A stretch of 16,887 nt of DNA from DATMYQ01 sp035560935. GTDB lineage: Bacteria; Bacillota; Negativicutes; Sporomusales; Sporomusaceae. Positions 7,571 through 14,981 of this stretch are shown one piece after another. The notes beneath the pieces are model-generated. The model was given only the letters and a program-made list of their open reading frames with translations. It searched no databases and was not told the origin of the DNA. The position numbers and the translations under genes are program-made. The stretch spans positions 1-16,887 of the forward strand of contig DATMYQ010000256.1 in NCBI GenBank assembly GCA_035560935.1. Direction: 5' to 3'. Position 1 is the stretch's first letter. The number at the start of each line of letters is the position of its first letter.

Positions 7571-7743
7571 GGCCTATTTGACACCTATTCCAAAACGCCG
7601 TCGCGGTTGCCCTGAGTGCCGATCCCGAAGTAAAAATTTACGGCGTGGCGTAATCTTTCGGCCACAACAGCGGGCAAAAACAAGCATGCCGCAAAACGCT
7701 ACAGGAAAACGTTTTGCGACACACTTATTTTGGGATTCACGGA
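7571..7743 (+). pseudogene. Possible decayed coding fragment, family unknown
   Basis: Codons from 7597 to 7650 read AVAVALSADPEVKIYGVA and are almost all G-starting, as in a real gene; a TAA follows at 7651. The same frame then stays open and reads SFGHNSG and ACRKTLQENVLRH up to the amidohydrolase boundary. Upstream, the -1 related frame reads FDTYSK into the A-run at 7592-7595, as if one base had been lost or gained there. There is no start codon with a ribosome site. I do not recognise the family. It may be a fossil of a gene truncated when the neighbouring operon was placed here, or a chance pattern. Confidence 0.35.
7675..7718 (-). terminator. Hairpin at the end of the ABC/amidohydrolase operon
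   Basis: CGCAAAACG (7690-7698) pairs perfectly with CGTTTTGCG (7710-7718), 26 bases beyond the last stop codon of the minus-strand operon. On the minus strand a T-run (TTGTTTTT) comes only 6 bases after the stem, so termination may be weak; it could equally protect the mRNA 3' end. Confidence 0.45.
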
Positions 7744-7744
7744 A

Positions 7745-8938
7745 CTATACTCTTTGGTTTTCAATCAGTTGCTGAAAGCGCAGCGCACCATTGGACATCA
7801 TCACGAGACCCATTCCAAAGGTCTCCTCATCCACCAGGAATTTGGTGTTGTGTCCCGGGAAAACGCAGCCTTTTTCCGTATTTTTTATTCCCAGGTAAAA
7901 CATACAGCCCGGCACCTTCTCCAGATAATACGAAAAATCCTCCCCACCCATGCTGGGATCAATCGCAACGGCGGTTCCCGGTCCATAAACCGCATCCGCC
8001 AGAGAGGCCAGTTCCGCCACACAATCAGCGGTATTGACTGTACTGGGGTAACCCCACGTATAACGCACCTCAGCGGTGCAGGCCTCCGCTTCACTGATTT
8101 TGGCGGTCAGCGACTGGATCTGTTCGTGAATTTTCTCCCGGTTTTCTTTGGTATAAGTACGCACCGTGCCGCCGATGGTCACGGTATCGGGGATAATGTT
8201 GTCCGCCGTTCCGGCATGAATCCGGGTAACTGAAACCACCGCCATCTCTGTCGGAGAAATGCCCCGTGACACAATCTGCTGCATCGCCGTAACAATCTGT
8301 ATGGCCACCGGAATCGGATCAATGCATAAATGAGGGCTCGATGCGTGTCCGCCCTGCCCGCGCACCACAATCTCAAAGCAGTCGGCGTTGGCCGACGAGG
8401 CCCCGGCCAGCAAGCCCACACGCCCCGCCGCAACGATGGGAGCAACGTGCTGCCCAAGGATAGCGTCCACACCATCCAAAACCTTTGCGTTTACCAGCTC
8501 CACCGCGCCTCCCGGCGGCTGCTCTTCCGCATGCTGAAACAGGAACACAAAGCTCCCTTTCAAGTGCTCGCGGTTTTTGCTGAAAATGCTCAACACCCCC
8601 AGCAACATGGCGGTGTGGGCATCGTGTCCGCACGCATGCATCACGCCTTCCCGGCAGGAAGCATACTCCAGTCCGGTCAGCTCCGGCATGCTGAGTGCGT
8701 CAATGTCGGCCCGCAGGGCAATCACCGGTCCCGGCTTCCCGGTATCCAGCCGGGCCACCAAACCGGTGGGGGCCGGACGGGTTATTTTTACATGTGGCAT
8801 TTTCCCAATTTCACGGACCAGATACTCCGTAGTCTCAAATTCGCGGAAAGAAATTTCCGGATATTGATGAAAATGCTGCCGCCAGGCTAAAACCTGCGGC
8901 AAAATTTCCTGGATGTCTTTCTCAAATACCGGCTTCAT
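7745..8938 (-). CDS. M20D amidohydrolase / aminoacylase, second paralogue
   Basis: A 397-residue metal-dependent hydrolase of peptidase family M20D (AmhX/YxeP/HipO/ILR1 group), which removes acyl or aminoacyl groups from N-acyl amino acids and similar amides. Metal ligands are all present: Cys103 and His105 in HACGHDAH, Glu139 in the QHAEE motif, His164 in GQHV and His363 in GHNTKF; Glu138 is the expected catalytic base. The dimerisation segment begins at GQGGHASSPH (194-203). No signal peptide is seen, so it is cytoplasmic. The ATG overlaps the end of the preceding paralogue by 17 bases, with GGAGGGG (8943-8949) four bases upstream, so the two are translationally coupled. The pair follows a peptide ABC importer, which suggests work on an imported conjugate. 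The substrate cannot be named from sequence. Confidence 0.92.
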   Translation of the reverse strand: MKPVFEKDIQEILPQVLAWRQHFHQYPEISFREFETTEYLVREIGKMPHVKITRPAPTGLVARLDTGKPGPVIALRADIDALSMPELTGLEYASCREGVMHACGHDAHTAMLLGVLSIFSKNREHLKGSFVFLFQHAEEQPPGGAVELVNAKVLDGVDAILGQHVAPIVAAGRVGLLAGASSANADCFEIVVRGQGGHASSPHLCIDPIPVAIQIVTAMQQIVSRGISPTEMAVVSVTRIHAGTADNIIPDTVTIGGTVRTYTKENREKIHEQIQSLTAKISEAEACTAEVRYTWGYPSTVNTADCVAELASLADAVYGPGTAVAIDPSMGGEDFSYYLEKVPGCMFYLGIKNTEKGCVFPGHNTKFLVDEETFGMGLVMMSNGALRFQQLIENQRV

Positions 8939-10136
8939 GATTCCCCTCCGTCCCCTTGCCCTTAATCAGCTTCTGAAACCGGATGGCCGCATTCAGCATA
9001 ACCGAAATTCCAACGCCGAAGGATTCTTCATCCACCTGAAATTTGGTGTTATGTGTCGGATAAACACAATCCATTTCTTCGTTACGGACACCAAAGAAAT
9101 AAAAACACCCCGGGACTTTCTCCAGGTAGCGGTAGAAATCTTCCCCACCCAGTCCCGGGTCTATCGTTTCGGCCGTTCCCGGGCCGTACAATTCATCCGC
9201 AACATCCATCAGAACCTTCGTAAAATCTGCCGTATTGCGCATGCTGTCATAACCCCGGGAATAGCTGTAGTTCACATCCATACCAAACGCACCAGCATAT
9301 TTTTGCGCAATTTGCCCAATCAATTTTTCAATGAGCTCCCGGATTTCCCCGGAATAGGTGCGCACCGTTCCCCTGATCACCGCCGTATCTGGAATCACAT
9401 TGAAGGCCGTTCCGGCATTGAACTGCGTGACGCTCAAAACCGCATGTTCTTTGGCCGGGACATGCCGGGCAACGATATTCTGCAGCGCCGTGACAATTTG
9501 CGCTCCCACCGGAATCGGGTCCAGGCAGAGCTGGGGGGACGACGCGTGTCCGCCCCGGCCGACCACCGTCACTTCGAACACATCGCTGTTGGCGGTAATG
9601 TATCCCGGCCGTGTGCCGATACGCCCCGCGCGGATTTTCGGTCCGGCATGCTGCCCGATAATCGCATCCACCCCGGCGAGTACCCCCTTTTCCACCAATT
9701 CTTTGGCGCCGCCGGGAAAGACTTCTTCCGCTGCCTGGAAAATAAACACAAACGAGCCTTCCAGCTCCCGGCGGTGTTCATGCAAGACCGCAGCGGCCCC
9801 CATCAGCATGGCCGTATGGGCATCATGACCGCAGGCATGCATCACCCCTTCATGGCGGGACGCAAACGGAACTCCGCTGTTTTCCGTCATGCGCAGCGCG
9901 TCGATATCGGCCCGCAACGCAATGATCGGCCCCGGCTTTCCGCCGGTTAACCGGGCCACAATGCCGGTAGAAGCTATTTTTTCACAAACAAGGTCACGGA
10001 ATGGCCTCAGCTGCTCCAGCAGATATGCCGTTGTACTGACCTCCTCAAACGAAACCTCCGGATACTGGTGAAGATGCCGCCGCCATTGTTTTACCTGCGG
10101 CAGCACCGCTTCAATACTGTCCCTGAAATGATTCAT
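8922..10136 (-). CDS. M20D amidohydrolase / aminoacylase, first paralogue
   Basis: A 404-residue M20D hydrolase closely related to the following gene. It shares the opening HLHQYPEVSF, ALRADIDAL, HACGHDAHTAM (Cys102, His104), FQAAEE (Glu137, Glu138), GQHAG (His163), GGHASSP and GGEDFYRYLEKVPGC, and ends with THNTKF (His362). All metal ligands are kept, so both copies should be active. A visible difference is QHAG where the other copy has the more usual QHV. The start ATG at 10136 has AGGGG about nine bases upstream. It lies 59 bases after the ABC ATPase stop and overlaps the second copy by 17 bases. The arrangement recalls the AbgA/AbgB pair, two M20D subunits that form a heterodimer, but whether these two associate is unknown. 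Confidence 0.92.
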   Translation of the reverse strand: MNHFRDSIEAVLPQVKQWRRHLHQYPEVSFEEVSTTAYLLEQLRPFRDLVCEKIASTGIVARLTGGKPGPIIALRADIDALRMTENSGVPFASRHEGVMHACGHDAHTAMLMGAAAVLHEHRRELEGSFVFIFQAAEEVFPGGAKELVEKGVLAGVDAIIGQHAGPKIRAGRIGTRPGYITANSDVFEVTVVGRGGHASSPQLCLDPIPVGAQIVTALQNIVARHVPAKEHAVLSVTQFNAGTAFNVIPDTAVIRGTVRTYSGEIRELIEKLIGQIAQKYAGAFGMDVNYSYSRGYDSMRNTADFTKVLMDVADELYGPGTAETIDPGLGGEDFYRYLEKVPGCFYFFGVRNEEMDCVYPTHNTKFQVDEESFGVGISVMLNAAIRFQKLIKGKGTEGNHEAGI

Positions 10137-10195
10137 CCCTTCGCACCCCTAGATCTTCAAATTATCGAAGAACCCCCCGTCCTTCTTCCTACAAA

Positions 10196-11170
10196 TTAGT
10201 TGGCCTTCTTCCGGGCGGCAGCCGCCTGCCGGTACCGGTCCACCTCCTGCTCGGAGCAGTAAATCCAGTGGTCCGGCGCTACCTCAAACATCCCGGTCGA
10301 TACGCCTGACGGATATTTATGAAGGGAAGCATCATAATCCACCCTCTTCCGTTGCTTTTCCCTGCGCAGGTCCGTCACCGGCGAGGCCGAGAGCAGCGAA
10401 ACGGTATAAGGATGAAGCGGGCACCGGTAAAGCTCGTCGGAAGACGCCATCTCCAGAATCTTCCCGTCCTTCATGACCACAATGCGGTCACTGATATATT
10501 TTACCATCGCCAAGTCGTGGGCGATAAACAGAAATGTCATTTCTGTTTCCTTCCTGAGCTTAATGAGCAGGTTGACAATCTGCGCCTGAATGGATACATC
10601 CAGGGCTGAGAGGCATTCATCCGCGATAATAAAATCCGGCTTGACGCACAGCGCCCGGGCAATTCCGATTCGCTGGCATTGTCCCCCGGAGAATTCCGTC
10701 GGATACCGGTTGGCGTACGAACGGTTGATGCCGACAGTATCCAGCAATTCATTCACTCGTCGGTTGACCTCCTCATCCGTTTCACAGATATGGTGCAGCC
10801 GAAGCGCATCGCCAAGGATATTTTTCACCGGAATGCGGGGATTCAACGACGCAAACGGGTCCTGAAAGATCATTTGCATGGACTTGCGGAATTCCAACAC
10901 CGCTTTTCGGCCGGTGACCCGGCTGATATCCTGGCCCTTATACAAGACGGTTCCGGCCGTGATGTCCTCCAACTTAATCAGCGCGCGGCCCGTGGTCGAT
11001 TTCCCGCTACCAGACTCTCCAACCAGGCCCAGCGTTTCTCCCTTGTAAATCTGAAAAGAAATGTCGTCAATGGCCCGGACCTCGCCCTTCTTGCCGGGAT
11101 TATACACTTTTTGCAGGCTGCGGACTTCCAAAAGCACTTCCCTATCCGGCTGCGCCGCTGCTACCCCCAT
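10196..11170 (-). CDS. Oligopeptide/dipeptide ABC transporter ATPase (OppF/DppF type)
   Basis: A 324-residue cytoplasmic ATPase, one of two that power the importer. Walker A GESGSGKS is at 51-58, the Q-loop IFQDPFASLNPR around Gln103, the signature FSGGQCQR at 160-167, Walker B FIIADE at 180-185 and the switch His218 in IAHDL. The C-terminal region ends with DHWIYC, the degenerate form of the family's GH-W-C tail. Two less common residues are seen: Cys in the signature where Arg or Gln is usual, and DECLSALD where DEP-SALD is usual. A longer open frame starts at 11287, but ATG at 11170 has AGGAGGTG (11178-11185) seven bases upstream and gives normal length. It overlaps the end of the OppD-type gene by 29 bases. 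Confidence 0.93.
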   Translation of the reverse strand: MGVAAAQPDREVLLEVRSLQKVYNPGKKGEVRAIDDISFQIYKGETLGLVGESGSGKSTTGRALIKLEDITAGTVLYKGQDISRVTGRKAVLEFRKSMQMIFQDPFASLNPRIPVKNILGDALRLHHICETDEEVNRRVNELLDTVGINRSYANRYPTEFSGGQCQRIGIARALCVKPDFIIADECLSALDVSIQAQIVNLLIKLRKETEMTFLFIAHDLAMVKYISDRIVVMKDGKILEMASSDELYRCPLHPYTVSLLSASPVTDLRREKQRKRVDYDASLHKYPSGVSTGMFEVAPDHWIYCSEQEVDRYRQAAAARKKAN

Positions 11171-12230
11171 ACACCGACACCTCCTCCCCACTCTGATAAA
11201 AAGACCGGAACACTTCATGCCGCCGCAAAATCTCCTCCGGCGGCGCCACCTTTGGAGCCGCCGGATGCAGCAGCCAGGTGGCTGCATAATGCGAGACGCT
11301 CACCTTGAAAAGCGGTGGTTTTTCCTCGAAATCAATGGCCAAAGCAAACGCATTCCGGGGCGCAAAAGCGTCTCCCCGGGGCATTTGCAGCAAATTGGGC
11401 GGCGCCCCGGGAATATTGTACAACGTGTCATCCCTCGTGTCCAAAGAAGGCATTGAACAAATCAGCCCCCAGGTGTACGGATGCTGCGGATGGTAAAAAA
11501 TTTCCTCTGCCGTACCGATTTCCACGATCCTGCCGGCGTACATCACCGCCACCCGATCGGCGACATGGGCCACCACACCCAGATCGTGAGTAATAAAAAT
11601 CACCGACATATTCAATTTTTGTCTCAGCTCATCAATCAGGTCCAGGATCTGAGCCTGAATGGTCACATCCAATGCCGTAGTCGGCTCATCGGCAATGAGA
11701 ATATCCGGCTTACAGGCCAGTGAAAGAGCGATCATCACCCGCTGCCGCATACCGCCGGAGAACTGATGGGGATAATTTTTGCTGCTTTCCTCCGGATTTC
11801 TGATGCCCACAAGGTTGATCAGGTTGACCGCTTCCCGCAGGGCCTCTTCCTTTGACAGGCGCTGATGCTTTATGATCGATTCGGCAATTTGCCGGCCCAC
11901 CGTCATGGTCGGATTCAGAGAAGTCATCGGATCCTGAAAAATCATGGCGATTTTTTTTCCCCGGACCTTTTCCATTTCCGTTTCCGGCAGCTCCAGCAAA
12001 TTTCGCCCCTGGTAAATTATTTCCCCGTGTTCGTACCGGGTACTGCTTTTCGGCAGCACCCGGTTAATGGCTTTGACCGACACCGACTTGCCGGAACCCG
12101 ATTCGCCGACAATGGCCAGCGTCTCCCCCTTTTTTAAATCAAAAGTCACACCCTGGACGGCGGATACCTTACCGTCCAGCGTTTGAAATGAAATACTTAA
12201 ATCCTTAACACTCAATATCGTTTCCTTCAT
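11142..12230 (-). CDS. Oligopeptide/dipeptide ABC transporter ATPase (OppD/DppD type)
   Basis: A 362-residue ATPase partner of the OppF-type subunit. Walker A GESGSGKS is at 42-49, Q-loop Gln99 in MIFQDPMTSLNP, signature FSGGMRQR at 157-164, Walker B DILIADEP at 176-183 and switch His215 in ITHDLGVV. The C-terminal oligo_HPY-like tail contains HPQHPYTWGL. It is longer than usual at its end, with a Pro/His-rich stretch and a Gly/Ser-rich last 12 residues that overlap the OppF start. The frame is open to 12308, but ATG at 12230 is preceded by GGGGAG and matches the family N-terminus (ILSVKDLSISF). It is separated from the binding-protein gene by 86 bases containing a strong hairpin. Confidence 0.93.
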   Translation of the reverse strand: MKETILSVKDLSISFQTLDGKVSAVQGVTFDLKKGETLAIVGESGSGKSVSVKAINRVLPKSSTRYEHGEIIYQGRNLLELPETEMEKVRGKKIAMIFQDPMTSLNPTMTVGRQIAESIIKHQRLSKEEALREAVNLINLVGIRNPEESSKNYPHQFSGGMRQRVMIALSLACKPDILIADEPTTALDVTIQAQILDLIDELRQKLNMSVIFITHDLGVVAHVADRVAVMYAGRIVEIGTAEEIFYHPQHPYTWGLICSMPSLDTRDDTLYNIPGAPPNLLQMPRGDAFAPRNAFALAIDFEEKPPLFKVSVSHYAATWLLHPAAPKVAPPEEILRRHEVFRSFYQSGEEVSVYGGSSGAAG

Positions 12231-12250
12231 AACGCTACTCCCCCCTGAAT

Positions 12251-12287
12251 GCCGCGGAAGCGGCGCTCTGCCCATGGGCAGGGCGCC
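12251..12287 (-). other. Intercistronic hairpin between binding protein and ATPase
   Basis: GGCGC-CTGCCC (12287-12276 on the minus strand, one C unpaired) pairs with GGGCAG-GCGCC (12273-12262) around a two-base loop: 11 pairs with one C/A mismatch. A second stem GCCGC-ttcc-GCGGC (12264-12251) shares three bases with it, so only one can form fully. No U-tract follows, so it is not a classic terminator. In ABC operons such stems after the binding-protein gene often stabilise that mRNA and lower downstream expression; that role is inferred. Confidence 0.7.
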
Positions 12288-12316
12288 GGCCAGTCTACTC
12301 CCATTCACCAGTCTTG

Positions 12317-13960
12317 TTATTTGGCCTCAAGAGTCCACTCGTGAAGATCGACCAGGGAACCATCCCAGAAGTCTCTGATGCCACCCTTCAGGTTCTTGCT
12401 CTGGGCAATGATATAATCCGGCGCATACAGCGAGGTAATGAACTGCTGTTCTTTCATGTATTTTTGAATCTCGCTGTATGCAGCTTTCCGCTGCTCCGCG
12501 GAAGTCATGGACGCGGCATCCAGCATCATTTTGGTCAGCTTGGGATCATTAATGTGCGCATAGTTGTTGCTGCCCCCCGGCACGAAATAGGAGCTGTAAT
12601 CCGGGTCCACCGACAGTCCGTAGCCGATCAGGATCATTTGATACTCCCCTTTGCGGGCCCGAGTCAGCAGCGTCGGGAAATCCAGCTTTTCCTGCTTGAC
12701 GTTCAGTCCCACGGCCTTTAAGTCCTGCTGGATCAAATCCGCCGACTGCTCCCGGAGCACATTGCCAAGGGGAACCGACAGCACCAGCTCTTTGGAGGTG
12801 TCAAACCCGGACTCGGCCAGCAGTTGTTTTGCCTTTTCCGGATCAAAGGGCACCGGTGTCACATTTTTATCATAGGCATCGCAGGCCGGCGTATAAATCG
12901 TGGGTACCAGCTGCGCCGCTCCCTTGTAAAGCTGGTCAACCAGCTGCTGCCGGTTGATCGCCGTAGTCACGGCCTGCCGGAATTTCGTATTGAACTCTGG
13001 AAGACCGTTGTTGACATCCAGGTACTGTCCCATCAGGGCCGGAACCGTTCTGACCGTCAACTTGCTGTCTTTCTTCAGCATTTCCAGGTCTTTGAGGGGA
13101 ACGATTCCGATGCCGCCTCCGGCCACCATCTGAATATTGCCCGACTTCAGTTCCGTAACCAGATTGGTGCCGTTCATAATGCGAATAAAAATTTTCTTCA
13201 GCTTCGGAGTACCTTGATAATAATCGGCATTGGCCGTATACTCCACATGGTCGTTGGTTTTATAAGTGACGAATTTAAACGGTCCGCTGGTGACGGTCGG
13301 CTTGGTTGCCGCCTCAGAGGTTCCGATGGCCGATGGCTCAATGGTTTCGAAAATATGCTTGGGAACAATGAACACCTCAAACCCTAAAAAGCTTTTCAGA
13401 TAGTTGGGGTCCATCGGCGTTTTGGTTTTCAGCGACACCGTCCGGTCGTCCACCGCCGTCACACCGGAAATGGAGGTGGCTCCTGCCGGCAGCTGCCCCT
13501 GATCATCAACCCCCTCCAACATCTTAATATAACTTCCCTTAGAATTTTCTACCTTGGGATTGGCGATCAAATTCAACGTATAAACGACATCCTGGGCCGT
13601 GACCGGCTTGCCGTCAGTCCATTTGGCCTTCGGGTTGATCTTGATGATGTAATTCTGGTTGTCTTTGCTCTCAAAGCTTTCCGCCAGCGCCGGCGTAAAC
13701 TTATTCGGTTCCGGCATGCCCAGTAGCGTGTCATACATAAACCGAATGGCAAACTTACCGGCGATGCCGGGATGCATCAGCGGATTAAAAAATTCCGGCG
13801 GATTGGCCATACCAATATACAGCGTATCCGAGCCCGTTTTTGCTTTTTCTTTCTCCTTGTCCCCCTTGCCACAGCCGCCCAGCAGCACTGCCAGCAGCAG
13901 CACTGCCACCACTCCCGGCAGCCAGCCCCTCTTCCCTCTCAGCCAATTCAGCAAACTCAT
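12317..13960 (-). CDS. ABC transporter substrate-binding lipoprotein (SBP family 5)
   Basis: A 547-residue extracellular binding protein of the peptide/nickel/glutathione class (SBP_bac_5). The N-terminus has Arg/Lys (RGKRGW), a hydrophobic core and the lipobox LGGC with Cys30, followed by a Lys/Glu/Gly linker, so it is a membrane-anchored lipoprotein. The mature part shows the class hallmark KWTDGKPVTAQDVVYT (113-128) in the N-lobe. It captures the substrate outside the cell and delivers it to the two permeases. It is third in the operon, after both permeases, rather than first as in classical dpp/opp operons. AAGGGG nine bases before the ATG is the ribosome site. Ligand could be di- or oligopeptides or modified amino acids; the neighbouring amidohydrolases favour an amide-linked ligand. 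Confidence 0.92.
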   Translation of the reverse strand: MSLLNWLRGKRGWLPGVVAVLLLAVLLGGCGKGDKEKEKAKTGSDTLYIGMANPPEFFNPLMHPGIAGKFAIRFMYDTLLGMPEPNKFTPALAESFESKDNQNYIIKINPKAKWTDGKPVTAQDVVYTLNLIANPKVENSKGSYIKMLEGVDDQGQLPAGATSISGVTAVDDRTVSLKTKTPMDPNYLKSFLGFEVFIVPKHIFETIEPSAIGTSEAATKPTVTSGPFKFVTYKTNDHVEYTANADYYQGTPKLKKIFIRIMNGTNLVTELKSGNIQMVAGGGIGIVPLKDLEMLKKDSKLTVRTVPALMGQYLDVNNGLPEFNTKFRQAVTTAINRQQLVDQLYKGAAQLVPTIYTPACDAYDKNVTPVPFDPEKAKQLLAESGFDTSKELVLSVPLGNVLREQSADLIQQDLKAVGLNVKQEKLDFPTLLTRARKGEYQMILIGYGLSVDPDYSSYFVPGGSNNYAHINDPKLTKMMLDAASMTSAEQRKAAYSEIQKYMKEQQFITSLYAPDYIIAQSKNLKGGIRDFWDGSLVDLHEWTLEAK

Positions 13961-14012
13961 ATTTTTCTACCCCTTCCCCTTGTGGTCTTTTTTCGGATGA
14001 CCGGCGGCCGCC

Positions 14013-14969
14013 TCACTTGGAACCGCCGCCAACTGCATCGTTTAAGCCATCTCCTAAGAAATTAATGGTCAAAACAGCCACCAAAATCGCCACCCCCGGT
14101 GGAATCCATCTCCAGGGCTCTTCCGAAAGAATCGTCAGCGACTGGGCACTGGTCAGCATATTTCCCCAGCTGGCCGCGGGCGGCTGCACCCCCATGCCGA
14201 GAAAGCTTAACGACGCCTCCATTAAGATTGCCGAGGCAATGCCAAAGGTGGCGTTCACCAGGATCGGCGACAGCACATTGGGCAAGATGTGCCTAAAGAC
14301 AATCGTGTACGGCGAATAGCCGGTGACAATCGCCGACGCAATGTAATCCAGCGACTTGACCCGGAGGACCTCCCCCCGGACCAGGCGGCAGATGGGCGGC
14401 CAGCCCATAAAACCCATCACCAGCATCACCGTCAGCATATTGGGACCGATCAGGCTCACAATCACCATGATAATCATAAAATGCGGATACGCCATAAAAA
14501 CTTCGGTTACCCTCATCAGCACGCTGTCCACCAGTCCGCCGAAATAGCCGGACAGCAGCCCCAGCGCAATTCCGATCGAAGCGTAAATCAGCACCGATCC
14601 CACTCCCACAATCAACGAGACCCGTGAACCGTAAATCAAGCGGCTCAACACGTCACGCCCCACATCGTCCGTACCCAAAAGATGCGTCCCGGACGGCGAC
14701 GCGGCAAAAGTCCCCACCGTCTGATTGGGATTAAAGGGCGAAAGGACCGGCGCCAGGATCGCAATCAGTACAATCCCCAAGAACAAAACCAGGCTCACCA
14801 ACGCCACCCGGTTCTGGCAGAAGCGCCGCCAGGTCATCCTACCCCAGGATTCTGCCGTTTCTTCGGCGACAGGCGCCGGTTTCCTGCCGGTTTCGTTCGC
14901 AAACGGCTCCGCCGTCAGTTCACCCAGTGAGCCCGGATTTCCCACCAGCACCAGTTTTTCCGTATTCAT
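14013..14969 (-). CDS. ABC transporter permease, DppC/OppC type
   Basis: A 318-residue inner-membrane permease, one of the two channel subunits. The family motif HLLGTDDVGRDVLSRLIYG (96-114) follows the first helix (about 55-75). The cytoplasmic EAA loop that contacts an ATPase runs from about 209 to 231 and ends in RHILPN. About six helices are visible. The N-terminal 45 residues are hydrophilic and longer than in many relatives. The ATG at 14969 has GAGGGGAG just upstream and is 12 bases beyond the DppB-type stop. A 52-base gap with a GC-rich palindrome (GGCGGCCGCC) leads to the binding-protein gene. Confidence 0.93.
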   Translation of the reverse strand: MNTEKLVLVGNPGSLGELTAEPFANETGRKPAPVAEETAESWGRMTWRRFCQNRVALVSLVLFLGIVLIAILAPVLSPFNPNQTVGTFAASPSGTHLLGTDDVGRDVLSRLIYGSRVSLIVGVGSVLIYASIGIALGLLSGYFGGLVDSVLMRVTEVFMAYPHFMIIMVIVSLIGPNMLTVMLVMGFMGWPPICRLVRGEVLRVKSLDYIASAIVTGYSPYTIVFRHILPNVLSPILVNATFGIASAILMEASLSFLGMGVQPPAASWGNMLTSAQSLTILSEEPWRWIPPGVAILVAVLTINFLGDGLNDAVGGGSK

Positions 14970-14981
14970 CAGACGCTCCCC

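Noticed and set aside
8913..9950. 345-codon plus-strand open frame opposite the first amidohydrolase
   Set aside because: Antisense to a gene with all catalytic motifs; Arg/His-rich composition without recognisable domains.
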